From Rhizaria sp. SCN 62-66 (taxonomy: Eukaryota; Rhizaria, unplaced), in assembly GCA_001724265.1 (NCBI GenBank), contig MEDY01000211.1:1-52070 (forward strand): a stretch of 52,070 bases of DNA, written 5' to 3'. The notes beneath the pieces were generated by a model. It ran no database searches and was not told the DNA's origin. It worked only from the letters and a program-made list of their open reading frames with translations. The position numbers were made by a program, and so were the translations under genes. The number at the start of each line of letters is the position of its first letter. The stretch's first letter is position 1. This document shows positions 41,121-51,282 of this stretch, piece after piece.

Positions 41121-44100
41121 TTACGCATTCTTGGCGTCACCAGTCTCCGCTGGGGCGGCACTAGCTTTCGCCTCCGCCTCGGCCTTCGCCGCGGCAGCCA
41201 CAGCGGCCGCCGCAGCGGTGTCCCACACCGCGGTGACCTCGTCCTCGCTCAGCCCCACCGCGGTCGCGATAGCGGCCAGCAGTCCCGAGGGCGCGCGGGT
41301 GTCCGCTGCAGCCGTCGCGTGTGTAGCGGCGGCAGCTGCAGAGGCCATGATAGTGGTCTTGCCCATGAGCGCAAACGTCTTGTCGCCGATAAAGGCCTCG
41401 TCATCGTAGTCTCCGGCGCCGGCGCCGGTGTTGGCCGGCACGGAGCCCGCGGCGAGCGGCAGCACGGGGGCCGCGGCGCCCAGCTGCGAGAGCCCGCCGC
41501 CGGGGATCGAGAGCTCCTTCGACTGCGACTGCGAGCCCGAGGCAGTGGCGAAGAGGTCGCCGGTGGGAGGCAGCAGCCACACGCCCGCGGTGATGTCCTC
41601 GCCCACGCCGTCGCCCTTGCTCTTGCCAGCCATGCTTGCTACCGCGGGCGCGCTCGCCGCAGACGCGCCGTCGGCGTACAGCTGCGCGGCGAGCGTGGCC
41701 TTGGCGATGGCGGTCGCGGCCTCGAGGGCCTCCTTGCGCGCGTGCGCCGCGGCCTCGACCTCCGCAGCCGCGGCGCGCGCGGTGGCCGAGCCCGGGCGCA
41801 CGACGCGGGGCGTGCGGCGCGCCGCGACCACGGCCTTGAGCCCGGCCTCGGCGAAGTCGGCCGCGAACGGTGATACGAGCCGCGTCTGCGCAGGCGCCCC
41901 GGGGGCCGCAGCGCCCGTCGCGCCGGACGCGAGCGCAGCGGTCGCGCGGGCGAAGAGCGAGCCTGGCTTGCCGGTCGCGGCGGCGCCGCCGGTGAGAGTG
42001 CCGGACAGCGTGCCGGTCAGCGCGCCCGTGAGCGTGGCGTTAAGCGTGCCGTTAAGCCCGCCGGCGCCGCGGTCCGCGCGCGCGATCGTTGTGTCGAGCG
42101 AGTCCGACAACGATAGCGCGCCCGCGTCCTCCGTAGCCTGTTGCGGCGCGGGCCGCGGCGGCAGCGGCGCGGTGAGGCGCGTGCGCAGGCGGCGCATGAA
42201 GGAGGACTTGAGCAGCTCCAGCGCCGTGGGGCGCCGTGCGGGGTCGATGTGGAGACAGGAGCGGATGAGCGCAATGAGGTGCGGCGACGGCAGCATCGGC
42301 AGCGCCAGCACATCGCTCGCGTCGCCCGCCGCGCCCGCGGCCGCCGCAGCGCCGCGCTCGCCGTCGCCCGCCGCCGCCGCCGCGTGTGCCGCGGCGGCCG
42401 TGGCCGTGGCGTCGGTGACGACGCGGACGCCCGCGAGGGCAGAGCCGCGCGTCGAGTCTGCCGCGGCGAGGAAGGGAAAGCGCGCAAGCACCTGCGGCAG
42501 GTCGAGCAGGTTTTCCACGCCCTCGGTGGTGACGGCGGCCATGACGGAGAAGTGGTCACCCGACGGCAGCGGGAACTCGCCCAGACGGCACGTGAGCGCG
42601 GATAACCCCAGCGACCAGATGTCGGAGGCGAGCGAGTACACGCGGCCCAGCATGCGTTCGGGCGCCATGTAGATGAGCGTGCCCACGAACGTCGTGCAGC
42701 CCTCGGCGTCCGTCAGCGGCTCCGCGGGATACAGCGACAGCGGGTCAACGATGGCCGCGCTGCCGGGTCGACTCGTGCGCGCCGCCGCGGCAGCAGCGGA
42801 GGGCTCGGCCGTGGCGCTCTTATCGCCAGCCTTGTCGGTGGCGGCCTCTGCGCTGTCGTCCTCGTCCTCGTTCTCCTCCTCCTCCTCGGCGTCCTCCACG
42901 ATAGAGAAGAGGTCGAAGTCCTGGAAATCGTCGGGGTACTCGTCACAGTCGACCTCGGCCGCCGCGGCCGCGATGCCGCGAGGCACCTCCCCGTCGTCCT
43001 TGCCCTCATCCTCGCCCTCGGCGCCAGCCGCAGCCGCAGTGGCGGCAGCGGCAGCGTCGGCCGCGCTGTCAGCCGCGAAGCCCGTGCCGGTGCGCGCTTG
43101 CGCCTCGCCGAAGGCCTTTGCGCGCGACACACGCGCGACGCGGCCGACGATGCCGAAGTCCGCGAGCTTGACGGCGCCGTCGGGCAGCGACAGCAACATG
43201 TTGTGCGGCTTCACGTCGCGGTGCACCCAGCGGCGCGCGTGCAGGGCGTGGAGCCCGCGCAGGCCCTGCTCGAGCAGGAAGCCCGTCTGCAGCTCGTCCA
43301 TGGCGCCGTGCGCGTCGATCCAATCCTGCGCGGAGCCGCCAGCCATGAACTCGAGCGCCAGGCAGACCTCGTTGTCGCGCTCGAAGAAAGCGCCCAGAAA
43401 GCGCGTGATGTTGCGCGAGCGGAACGACACAAAGGCCTCGATCTCGGTGTAGATCTGCCGCCGCTTGACCTGCTCATTGATCGAGATAGTCTTGAGCGCA
43501 ACGAGCCGCCGCAGCGGGATATGCCACGCCTTGTAGACGGTGCCGCTGGAGCCGCGGCCGATGAGCGAAAGCGGCACCACGTCCGCCGACGACAGCGGTA
43601 CGGTCACGCGCGCGCTCACACCCGCCGCCGCCTCGCCGTCTGCCGCGGTCGCGTGTGCACTGCCGAGCCCCGCGGCGTCGCCGTCAACGTCGCCGCCGCC
43701 GTTCGCAGCGCCAGCGTGCGCCGGCGCACCGGGCGCGTCGGCCTTTGCGCTGGCGCCAGAGCCGTTGCCGCCGCGTGCGGCGGCCTTGGCCGCGCCATGC
43801 CGGGGCTCCGGGGCAACGCCAGGCGCGACGACGAGCCCGTGGGAGTTGAGCGCGAACTTGGGCGCGATGAACGTGCCCTCGGCGCTGATCGCAAACGACG
43901 ACGCCAACACCGCCGCCGCCGCCGCGCCGCCGCCCTTCTGCGGCCGTGCCTGCTCCTGCGCCTGCTGCTGCTGCTGCTGGGCAAGCTCGAACAGCGACGC
44001 GGGCCGGGGCGCGGGCGACGCGGGGTCGGCGGCGGCGCCGGCATGACCGGCGGGGTGCCTGGGCTTGCCAGGGCTGCCCGTCGCCGCGGCCACGGTCACT

Positions 44101-46580
44101 GGCACCGGCGCGGACCCGTCGGCAGTCTGGATCGCGGTCAGGTTGTGTCGCGCGAGCGCGCCACCCGCGGCCGTGGGCGTCGCCAGCGCCGCCGCCCCGG
44201 TCGCAGCAGAGCGAGACGACGCCGTCGACGCCGTCGACGCCGTAGATGTGGTCGAGGTCGCAGGTCCCATCACGGGCGCGGCGTGTGCGTGTCCGTGGGG
44301 GCCGAGCGCCGCGCCCAGCGACAGCACAGGCATCGACGGCGCATGCGCAGCAGTCGGGGCAGCAGCAGCAGCAGCAGCAGCAGCAGCTGGAGGAGTTGGC
44401 GAAGGCGTGAGTGCGAGAGCGGAGTTGGATGCTGAGGCGGTGACCGTGCGCAAGTGCGAGCGCGGCCGTGCCTCCGCCGGCTGCGGGCTCTTGGGCGGGT
44501 GCGGGTGGCTGTGCGCCGCATTAAGCGCCGGCGCAGCTGCCACAGCAGGCGCGGGCGCAGCAGTGGCGGCGGCGGCCCCGGCGGCGGCGGCAGAGTTGGC
44601 CGCGAGCCGGGCCTGAATGGACGCGAAGTCAGGGAGCTTGGTGACGTAGCCGTCAGCCTCGGCGTCGGAGTCCATGTCGGACTCGTCAGACCCGCCGTAC
44701 GCCCACGCGCCCTCCTGCGCAACCTCGTCGCCATCAACACCGGCATCGGCGTGAGCGCCAGCGTCCGCGTCCGCGTCGGCGTTGTCAAGAGCACCGGCGT
44801 CGGCGTCCTCGTCCTCCGCGTCGGCGTCGCGTCCGCCCGACCCCTCGCCCTCATGTTCGCCGGCGGCGGCGGCGCCCACAGCGGCCTGTAGCAGCTGGAT
44901 CTGGTCGTCGCGCGCCGCCACGAGCGCCTCGGCGCGCTCGGCGCGGCCCTGCCACCGCGCCGTGTCTTCGCGCGCGCGACGGGCCTCGCCCTGCGCGGTC
45001 TCAGTCTCCGCCTTGGCAGTCGCAGTCTCTGCCTTAGCTGCAACAGTCTCCGCCTTGGCGGTCGCCAGCGCCGACTCGGCGGCGGCCAGCCGCGCACGCA
45101 GGTCCGCCGCCTCGGCCTCAAGCGCGTGCACCGCACCGGCCCCGGTCCCGGTCCCTGTGGAGCCAGGCTGCGGCGCGGCGCTGCTGCCGTGCGCGGCCAC
45201 GGCGCCGTTGCGGGCGCGGTGGCCAGAGTCCGGCCGCCCCGGGAACGACGAGAAGCTGCCGCGCCGACTACCAGTGCCGCTCTGGTGGCTGCTGTTGTTT
45301 GCAGGCGCGCGCACGGCGCTGTTTCTCCTGCTGTTGGACCGAGACGCGTTCGCCGCATTAGTAGCGGTCGCAGTCGGGGCCGCATGGGCCGCAGAGGTCG
45401 ACGTGGCCGCCGCAGGTTTGCTGCCAGCGGGCCGCGTCAGCCGCGCCGCCACCGCACCCACGGTCACCGCATTCGCACTAGCAGTGTGGGCGCTGTTGCT
45501 GTTGCCGTCTGCGGCGGGCGCTGGGACAGGCGCGGGCGAGGGGTGGCCGAGAGTGCTGTGGCCCAGGCTGTCGCGGCGCCGGGGGGGCGTCGCACGCGTG
45601 GCCGCCGCCGTTGTCGTCGCCGCTGCCCCTGTAGAGCCAGAGCCAGAACCTGACGCGGAGGTAGGGCCAGACTGGTGGTGGCCGGCGGGCGCGGGCGCGG
45701 GGGACCGCGCGATGGGCAGCGCCAGCGGGTACGCAGAGAAGCCCTTCGTGGGCGCCGCTGTCGACGCCGCTGTCGATACAGCAGCCGCGCTCGCAGTCGA
45801 GCCCGTAGAGCTGGCCGTTGCAGGCGCGTTGCCGTTGCTATGCTTGGGGCCACGGCCCTGACTCTGGCTCTGGCTAGCAACGCTCGCAGCGGGAGACGCA
45901 GCGACGCTGTTAGTATTTCTGTCGCTGGGGCCAGCAGCAGCAGTAGGAACGCTAGCAGCGGCATTGGCAGGAGCAGGAGCAGGGGAGACCACGCGCGCGT
46001 GAGAGTTAGGACTAGGACTCGCGGTAGCGCCAGCGCTCGCGCCTGCTCCGGCGCTGGCTGCGGCGCGCGAGCGGGGCGTCATCGAAAGCGTGATGGTGCG
46101 CGTCGCAGAGTGCGGTTGTGACGCACTGGCAGTCGCGCCAGCACCAGCCTTCGCAGACGTCGACGTCGCGGGCTCAACGCGCGCCGACGTGGGCCCACTG
46201 AGTCCGCTGTGTCCGCCGCCACTGCCACTGCCGCTGTCATTGCTGTTATGTGCGCCGCTACTATTATTGCTGAGGCCGCGGCTAACGAGGCGCAGCGGGG
46301 AGCGCGTGCTGGGTGGCTGCGAGCCCGCGGCGCCCTCGGAGCGCGCGCTCGCTGTCGCCATAGGCGGGACAGCAGCGGCAGTGGCCGCGGATGGCGATGT
46401 TGGGGCGCCGGATGCGCCGGGCGTGGGGGAGCGGTGCGCGGGGGAGACGGAGCCCGGAGTGGGGAGGCGCAGGCGGGCGGAGTCGGAGCGTGGTGCGACG
46501 GGCTTGGGGGAAGCCTTAAGCAGCGATGAGAGGTCGAGGGGAGCGACCAGACCCACGCCCTCGGGGGGAGAGTGGCTCAT
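41121..46580 (-). CDS. MAP2K (STE7)-like protein kinase with long activation-segment insertion
   Basis: A dual-specificity-type kinase by resemblance, 1,819 aa, one exon, ATG at 46580, TAA at 41121. Residues 1-1000 are Ala/Ser/Thr/Pro low complexity, with a probable coiled coil at about 485-567. The kinase domain runs from about 1003 to 1475. Visible motifs are the Gly loop G1008-G1013 (GRGSSG), Lys1030 (VALKTI), the alpha-C Glu in YTEIEAF, HRDVKPHN with Asp1122, DFG at 1141, APE at 1306, SDIWSLG, and the Arg in PARRP. All catalytic residues are present. FVGTLIYMAPERM and the short C-lobe resemble MEK/MKK (FVGTRSYMSPERL in MEK1). DFG to APE is 165 residues instead of roughly 25-35. The extra part is Ala-rich and very acidic (EEEEENEDEDD). 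At the two MEK1 phosphosite positions, Thr1297 matches S222 and Glu1293 takes the place of S218. The C-terminal tail is Ala-rich. STE20 kinases are the alternative family. Confidence 0.8.
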   Translation of the reverse strand: MSHSPPEGVGLVAPLDLSSLLKASPKPVAPRSDSARLRLPTPGSVSPAHRSPTPGASGAPTSPSAATAAAVPPMATASARSEGAAGSQPPSTRSPLRLVSRGLSNNSSGAHNSNDSGSGSGGGHSGLSGPTSARVEPATSTSAKAGAGATASASQPHSATRTITLSMTPRSRAAASAGAGASAGATASPSPNSHARVVSPAPAPANAAASVPTAAAGPSDRNTNSVAASPAASVASQSQSQGRGPKHSNGNAPATASSTGSTASAAAVSTAASTAAPTKGFSAYPLALPIARSPAPAPAGHHQSGPTSASGSGSGSTGAAATTTAAATRATPPRRRDSLGHSTLGHPSPAPVPAPAADGNSNSAHTASANAVTVGAVAARLTRPAGSKPAAATSTSAAHAAPTATATNAANASRSNSRRNSAVRAPANNSSHQSGTGSRRGSFSSFPGRPDSGHRARNGAVAAHGSSAAPQPGSTGTGTGAGAVHALEAEAADLRARLAAAESALATAKAETVAAKAETATAKAETETAQGEARRAREDTARWQGRAERAEALVAARDDQIQLLQAAVGAAAAGEHEGEGSGGRDADAEDEDADAGALDNADADADAGAHADAGVDGDEVAQEGAWAYGGSDESDMDSDAEADGYVTKLPDFASIQARLAANSAAAAGAAAATAAPAPAVAAAPALNAAHSHPHPPKSPQPAEARPRSHLRTVTASASNSALALTPSPTPPAAAAAAAAAAPTAAHAPSMPVLSLGAALGPHGHAHAAPVMGPATSTTSTASTASTASSRSAATGAAALATPTAAGGALARHNLTAIQTADGSAPVPVTVAAATGSPGKPRHPAGHAGAAADPASPAPRPASLFELAQQQQQQAQEQARPQKGGGAAAAAVLASSFAISAEGTFIAPKFALNSHGLVVAPGVAPEPRHGAAKAAARGGNGSGASAKADAPGAPAHAGAANGGGDVDGDAAGLGSAHATAADGEAAAGVSARVTVPLSSADVVPLSLIGRGSSGTVYKAWHIPLRRLVALKTISINEQVKRRQIYTEIEAFVSFRSRNITRFLGAFFERDNEVCLALEFMAGGSAQDWIDAHGAMDELQTGFLLEQGLRGLHALHARRWVHRDVKPHNMLLSLPDGAVKLADFGIVGRVARVSRAKAFGEAQARTGTGFAADSAADAAAAATAAAAGAEGEDEGKDDGEVPRGIAAAAAEVDCDEYPDDFQDFDLFSIVEDAEEEEENEDEDDSAEAATDKAGDKSATAEPSAAAAAARTSRPGSAAIVDPLSLYPAEPLTDAEGCTTFVGTLIYMAPERMLGRVYSLASDIWSLGLSALTCRLGEFPLPSGDHFSVMAAVTTEGVENLLDLPQVLARFPFLAAADSTRGSALAGVRVVTDATATAAAAHAAAAAGDGERGAAAAAGAAGDASDVLALPMLPSPHLIALIRSCLHIDPARRPTALELLKSSFMRRLRTRLTAPLPPRPAPQQATEDAGALSLSDSLDTTIARADRGAGGLNGTLNATLTGALTGTLSGTLTGGAAATGKPGSLFARATAALASGATGAAAPGAPAQTRLVSPFAADFAEAGLKAVVAARRTPRVVRPGSATARAAAAEVEAAAHARKEALEAATAIAKATLAAQLYADGASAASAPAVASMAGKSKGDGVGEDITAGVWLLPPTGDLFATASGSQSQSKELSIPGGGLSQLGAAAPVLPLAAGSVPANTGAGAGDYDDEAFIGDKTFALMGKTTIMASAAAAATHATAAADTRAPSGLLAAIATAVGLSEDEVTAVWDTAAAAAVAAAAKAEAEAKASAAPAETGDAKNA

Positions 46581-47528
46581 CGCAAGATACTCAAAGCACG
46601 CCAGATATTTTCACGGCGCTTAGACAGGTTCTGTACGCAAATCCAAAGACATAATTTGAAGAGCAAATACGAAATGTAATTTTAAATCTCTGATTACAAA
46701 GAAATTTATGCGTGACGATTGTGGCGTTGCAGTGCGAAGTCGTTTCTTCTCCTTCTCATTTGATCGCCACTGCGAGCATGCTTTCCTGCACAATGGATGA
46801 TGCGCCGCAAAAGGTTTACATTTGTACGCGCAATCAAGTCAAATCTTAGTGAAACGCGGATAGGTGAGAGAATGTGTATATAGGTCTGATTTGATGGTTA
46901 TGCAATTTGTGGTAAGGTTCATCTATCCTCCCTATCGACAGACTTGTGTTCCTAATCGGTTTGCTGTCAATGTCACGGTCAATGAGGACGGCGTACTCTT
47001 GAAGAACGTACGGCAGATGCAGCCTGTGGGATGTGTATTTGTGCTACTGCAAATATGGTTTTGTGTGGCCGTATGTTGTGTCTGGCGCCGTGTAAACGGA
47101 CAGCATGAGCGTGGTAAGACGACTAGCGCAACGCGGTCGTGACGCCCCGAGGCTCGACGCGCCGAGACCGCGTGCGCCCGCGCGCCCACTACCTGCGCGC
47201 CGGCCGAGTCGGAGCTCCATCTGCCGCGCAGAACTGGTGTGTTTTCCTGGCCGCTTCGCGATTCGCTGCCTGCTGGACTGCCTGCTCAGAGAGCAAGGAG
47301 TGTGCCTCATGAACAAAGATTGAGGACAGTAGGCGTCGATGACGGCATTGGGAACACAATACAACCGAATTGGCATTATCATAATGAATATGTGTATTCT
47401 AACAGAGGCATAGTTAAGGGGTCAGCATGGCCCTGTAAACACTTGACTTTCTTATACCAAGCATCATCAGTTTGCGCGCGTTCCTAGTAGAAACATCTTC
47501 GCGACACTACGACATGCGCACGGCGTGC
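46581..47528. other. Spacer between MAP2K-like gene and LAMTOR2
   Basis: 948 bp. Mostly AT-rich, and it should contain the MAP2K-like promoter (right part read on the - strand). A GC-rich patch at about 47100-47300 stands out. It holds a 72-codon + strand frame starting ATG at 47105, rich in Arg/Pro/Ala, with no recognisable motif. I cannot say whether it is a small gene, a non-coding RNA or neither. Confidence 0.35.
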
Positions 47529-48128
47529 TCACATCTGTTGTGGGAAGATGCGTTGCAGGTCCTGAAGCGCGGCCAGCAGCGCGGACATCTGTGGAAAGAA
47601 AGCAAAGTGTCGATAGTAAGAGCAAAACGAAGCATGTTGGTAAGATACTAAAGAGACGCGAAGGAAACTATCAAAGATACTGGATGGTATGACAGCAATA
47701 AATGCGTATATCGGCAGGTGTAATATGCGAATACACCCTAATACTACTGATACGAGTGCGTTTATGCCTGTAAAACGGCGTGATCGTACCTTTCCACGGA
47801 TGATGCCAGGCTGCGTGCGGATGTCGGCGACGACGCAGAGCAGGAAGGCGCCGACGCGCGCGACCGAGACCTGGCCGTTGGAGCAGTCGATAAGCAGCGC
47901 TTGAACCTCCTGCCCGGCGCAGAACGCGGCGTGGTCCTGCCAGATGGAGGTGATGAGCGCGCCCGTGACGGTGTTGACCGAAGCACCGCGCGACGAGGCG
48001 AGCAGCGCGCCGTCCTGCTGGAAGAGCATGATCGACGTGATGCCGCCCGTCGCAGCCTGGTCAATGATCTCGGTCACGCGCGACCAGTCCACGAACGCCG
48101 TGGGCACGGCCTGGGCGGGGGTGGCCAT
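47529..48128 (-). CDS. LAMTOR2: Ragulator subunit LAMTOR2 (roadblock/LC7 domain)
   Basis: A small roadblock-fold protein of the lysosomal Ragulator complex, which anchors Rag GTPases and mTORC1 and, with LAMTOR3, scaffolds MEK1. Two exons: 47790-48128 and 47588-47529, 132 aa (human 125). Matching blocks are AATGGITSIMLFQQDGALLA (human NTGGVQSTLLLNNEGSLLA), SIW, ALLIDCSNGQVSVARVGAFL (human FILMDCMEGRVAITRVANLL), GIIRGK and the C-terminal LLAALQDLQRIF. The ATG at 48128 puts the domain near the N-terminus, with the extension MATPAQAVPTAFVDWS. Same strand as the MAP2K-like gene, divergent from AMPK beta. Confidence 0.88.
   Translation of the reverse strand: MATPAQAVPTAFVDWSRVTEIIDQAATGGITSIMLFQQDGALLASSRGASVNTVTGALITSIWQDHAAFCAGQEVQALLIDCSNGQVSVARVGAFLLCVVADIRTQPGIIRGKVRSRRFTGINALVSVVLGCIRILHLPIYAFIAVIPSSIFDSFLRVSLVSYQHASFCSYYRHFAFFPQMSALLAALQDLQRIFPQQM
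47589..47789 (-). other. Intron of LAMTOR2
   Basis: 201 nt, AT-rich, phase 0, donor GTACGA after GGAAAG, acceptor TTTCCACAG. It joins IRGK to MSALLAAL, completing the last roadblock helix. Confidence 0.85.
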
Positions 48129-48818
48129 TGAGAACGGAGGTGGAACTGAGGAAGCGGGGACTGTGGCTGAGTCTGCAGGGGAAGGAACGCGGGGAAGTGT
48201 CTGGGAGGTACAAACGGCAGTAGTACGTGTGTGAGATAAATAATAGAGTATAAACGCAAGGTGGTTTATCGAAGCGTCCGCGAAAGTTCCATTGACGGTC
48301 ATTAGAGATAGACAGGCGAGTGAACAAGCGACCGATCATAATCGACCACGAGGACATTTTTTTTAGGAACCAATACCAGGCACGAATGACCGGATTTGAG
48401 GGAGAACTGACAGGCTCACAGAGAGCGACAACATCGTTGAATTGAAATTCGCGTATTTTCTCTAGAACCTCCGATGTACTTTTATTCGCCCGTAGTTTGG
48501 TTCTCTGCGCCTCCCTTGATTTGGCTCGATTTTCACTGTTGCAAGAAGGGGTAAACGACCCAGTTACATCGAAGTCATGTTGTCCTCTCTTTAAGCGCTC
48601 GCGCACGCAGAGTTCCTCTCCAACGAATTTCTAACGCATATTCTGTTTTCATACGCTACTTTTTCTGTTATTTATAGTTTGTGCTGCAGCTCTCATCAGC
48701 TGCACTGAGTTCTGATCTCCGCTAGCAGTCCCGACCTGCGCCCCCACCCGCCCCGCGCCCCCCGCTCCTCCCCCGCGCCTCGCGCCCCGCGCCCCGCGCC
48801 GCCCGCGCCGCGCTCCCG
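48129..48818. promoter_or_regulatory. Divergent promoter region LAMTOR2 / AMPK beta
   Basis: 690 bp between the two start codons. The AMPK-side leader, about 48730-48818, is extremely C-rich (CCCGCGCCCCGCG-like). The rest is AT-rich. There is a run of T at 48357-48365. No gene seen. Confidence 0.45.
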
Positions 48819-51224
48819 ATGGGCCAGACCCCCAGCGCCGAAGACGACGACAACGCGCTCCCGGGCGGTGTCTCGCCTTTCCCGCACCCGCACGCGCAGG
48901 CGCAGGCGCGCGCCCGCGTCGGCTCGCTCGCCGCGCCCGCCGGCCCCTACGGCAACCCGCCCAGCGGCGCCGCCACTCCCGGTGGCGCGGGCCCGACGGT
49001 GCCGCCACCGGGTGCGCAGCGGCAGTACCGCGCGGACTCGCTGGGCGTGCCGCTGCCCGGCTACACGGCTCAGAGCGCCGCCGCAGCAGCAGCAGCGGCC
49101 GCCGCGGCCGCGGGCGGGCAGAGCTACGGCGGTTACGGCAACGGCGGCTACGTCTCGCCCGCGTTCGGCGCCGCCGCCACGCCCATCAGCTCGCCCACCG
49201 TGCCCCCGCTTGCAGGCAGCAGCGGCGGCAGCGGTGGCGGCGGCACGGGCGGCCATGCTAGCAGCGGCACGGTCAACAACAACCAGCACCTTGCGGCTAT
49301 CAGCAACACCGGCGTGCCGGGCGGCCACGCGCACGGCCCCGCGCCGCCGCCGTCGACTGCCGCGGCGTCCTCCGTGCTCTCGTCGACGTCGTCGTCCTCT
49401 GTCTCGGCCTCACAGCAGCCGCCGCAACAGCAGCAGCAGCAGCACCCTAGAGCCTCGCAACCGCCGCACCAGCACCAGCACCCGCAGCAGCAGTACGGCG
49501 GCCCGCCCGCGCCCGCCGCGGCCCACACGCACGCGCCCGTACCCGGCCCCGGGCCTGGCAGCGCTGGATCTGGCGCTGGCACTGGCTTTGGCGCGGGCTC
49601 TGGCTCTGGCGCTGGCCCTGCCGCTGCAAGTCCGGCAGCTCCTAATGATGACGTGTCAGTGCCGGTCGACTCACCCTACGGCGGCGCCCACGGCCACGGC
49701 CACGGCCACGGTCACTCCAGAGCGCCCCCCGCTGCCGCCGCCGCCGCAGCGGCCGGCGCCGTCCACGGTCACCCCGACAGAGCCTACTACCCCGCACACA
49801 CCGGCGCCGGCGCCGGCGCTGGCACCGGCGGCCACGGCGGCGGCCACCATGCCGGCGCCGGCGGCTTCACTTTGGGCGACGGCGGCCTGGACGACGACGG
49901 GGGCATCGGGGAGGGCCCCGGCGACGGCACGGGCAGCGTAACGGACAGCGCGAGCGGCCTAACTTCCGCCTACACGGTCGGCGGCAGCATCACGCCGCCG
50001 ACCTCGCTCGCAGACCGCGTGCGCGCCCTCGTCCACAAGGGCATCCCCGCCCCCGCGCCCGCGGGCGCGCACGGCGGCGCGGGCCCCGCGGGCGCCGGCG
50101 ATGGCGCGGCGGGCGGCGATGGCGAGAGCTCGGTCGAGGCGGCGGCGGCGGCGCAGGCGCAGCAGGCGCAAGCAGCCTCGGCGCAGGCCTACGCGCTGAC
50201 GCTCGTGCCCACGGTCTTCCGCTGGCGGCTGCCCGCGCGCGAGGCCTTCGTGACGGGGTCCTTCAACGGCTGGGCGGGCAAGATCCAGCTGCCGCTCGAG
50301 TCGGGCGGCGGCGGCGAGCGCGCGCTGACGGTGCAGTTGCCTCCGGGCGTCTACTACTACAAGTTCATCGTCGACGACCAGTGGCGTGTGGACGAGGACG
50401 CGCCGCTCGTCACCGTGCAGGGCGTCGTCACCAACGTCGCCTTTGTGCGGCCGCCCATCTTCGCCGCGCCCGCGGCCGAGACGCACGAGTCCGACGATGA
50501 GCGCGACGCGCGCGCAGAGACGAGGGAGGGCTCGGGCTACGGGCACTTTGTCCCCAGCCAGGTACGCTTTGTGCTATGACGCGTTTATCGCGCACATTGC
50601 GATACTGTCAAGAAATATTATGCAATTTCATGTTATCATGTATAATGTTTTACATTGTCTTAGTTCTAGCTCACAACTCTCTATTTGTGTCTTTATCCAT
50701 CGCATTTTGTTCTTTCTTCACCTTCCGCAGGAAGACCTGCTCAAGGACGCGCCGCGCGTGCCGCCGCACCTCGTGCACAAGCTGTTTCTCAACGCGGGCG
50801 GCCGCGACGCCTACGAGCTGCCGCCGCCGGCCTACGTGGCGCTCAACCACCTCTTCGTGTGGACTCCCCCGGCGCCGCCCGCGCTGACGCCCACACCCTC
50901 CGGCTCACAGTCAGTCACCGGAACCGCCACAGGTTCCGGCGCGGGCGGCGTGAACCCGTTCGCGGGCGTGGTGGTGACGGCGATGGCGCAGCGCTTTCGT
51001 CCCGCGGCCGCGGCCGCTGCGGCGGCGGGCGGGGCGGCGGGCGCGGCGGGCGGTGGCGGCGCGGGCGGCGCGCTGCTGGAGCCTAAGTTCGTGACGACGG
51101 CGTACTATGCGCCGAAGCGGACGTACATGGCGCCGTCGCTGGTCGACAACGCGGGCAGCGGCGATGACGAGCACGGGCACGGTGGCGAGAGCGGGGACGC
51201 CGACGGCGAGCATGGCGACCCGCA

Positions 51225-51282
<58 letters not shown>

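Noticed and set aside
48129-48606. Minus-strand frame running upstream from LAMTOR2
   Set aside because: It begins without ATG, is AT-rich and has no motif. It lies in the divergent promoter region.
50562-50579. AMPK beta ending at the TGA at 50577
   Set aside because: That frame runs into intron sequence. Splicing at the GTACGC donor joins the ASC domain needed by the family.
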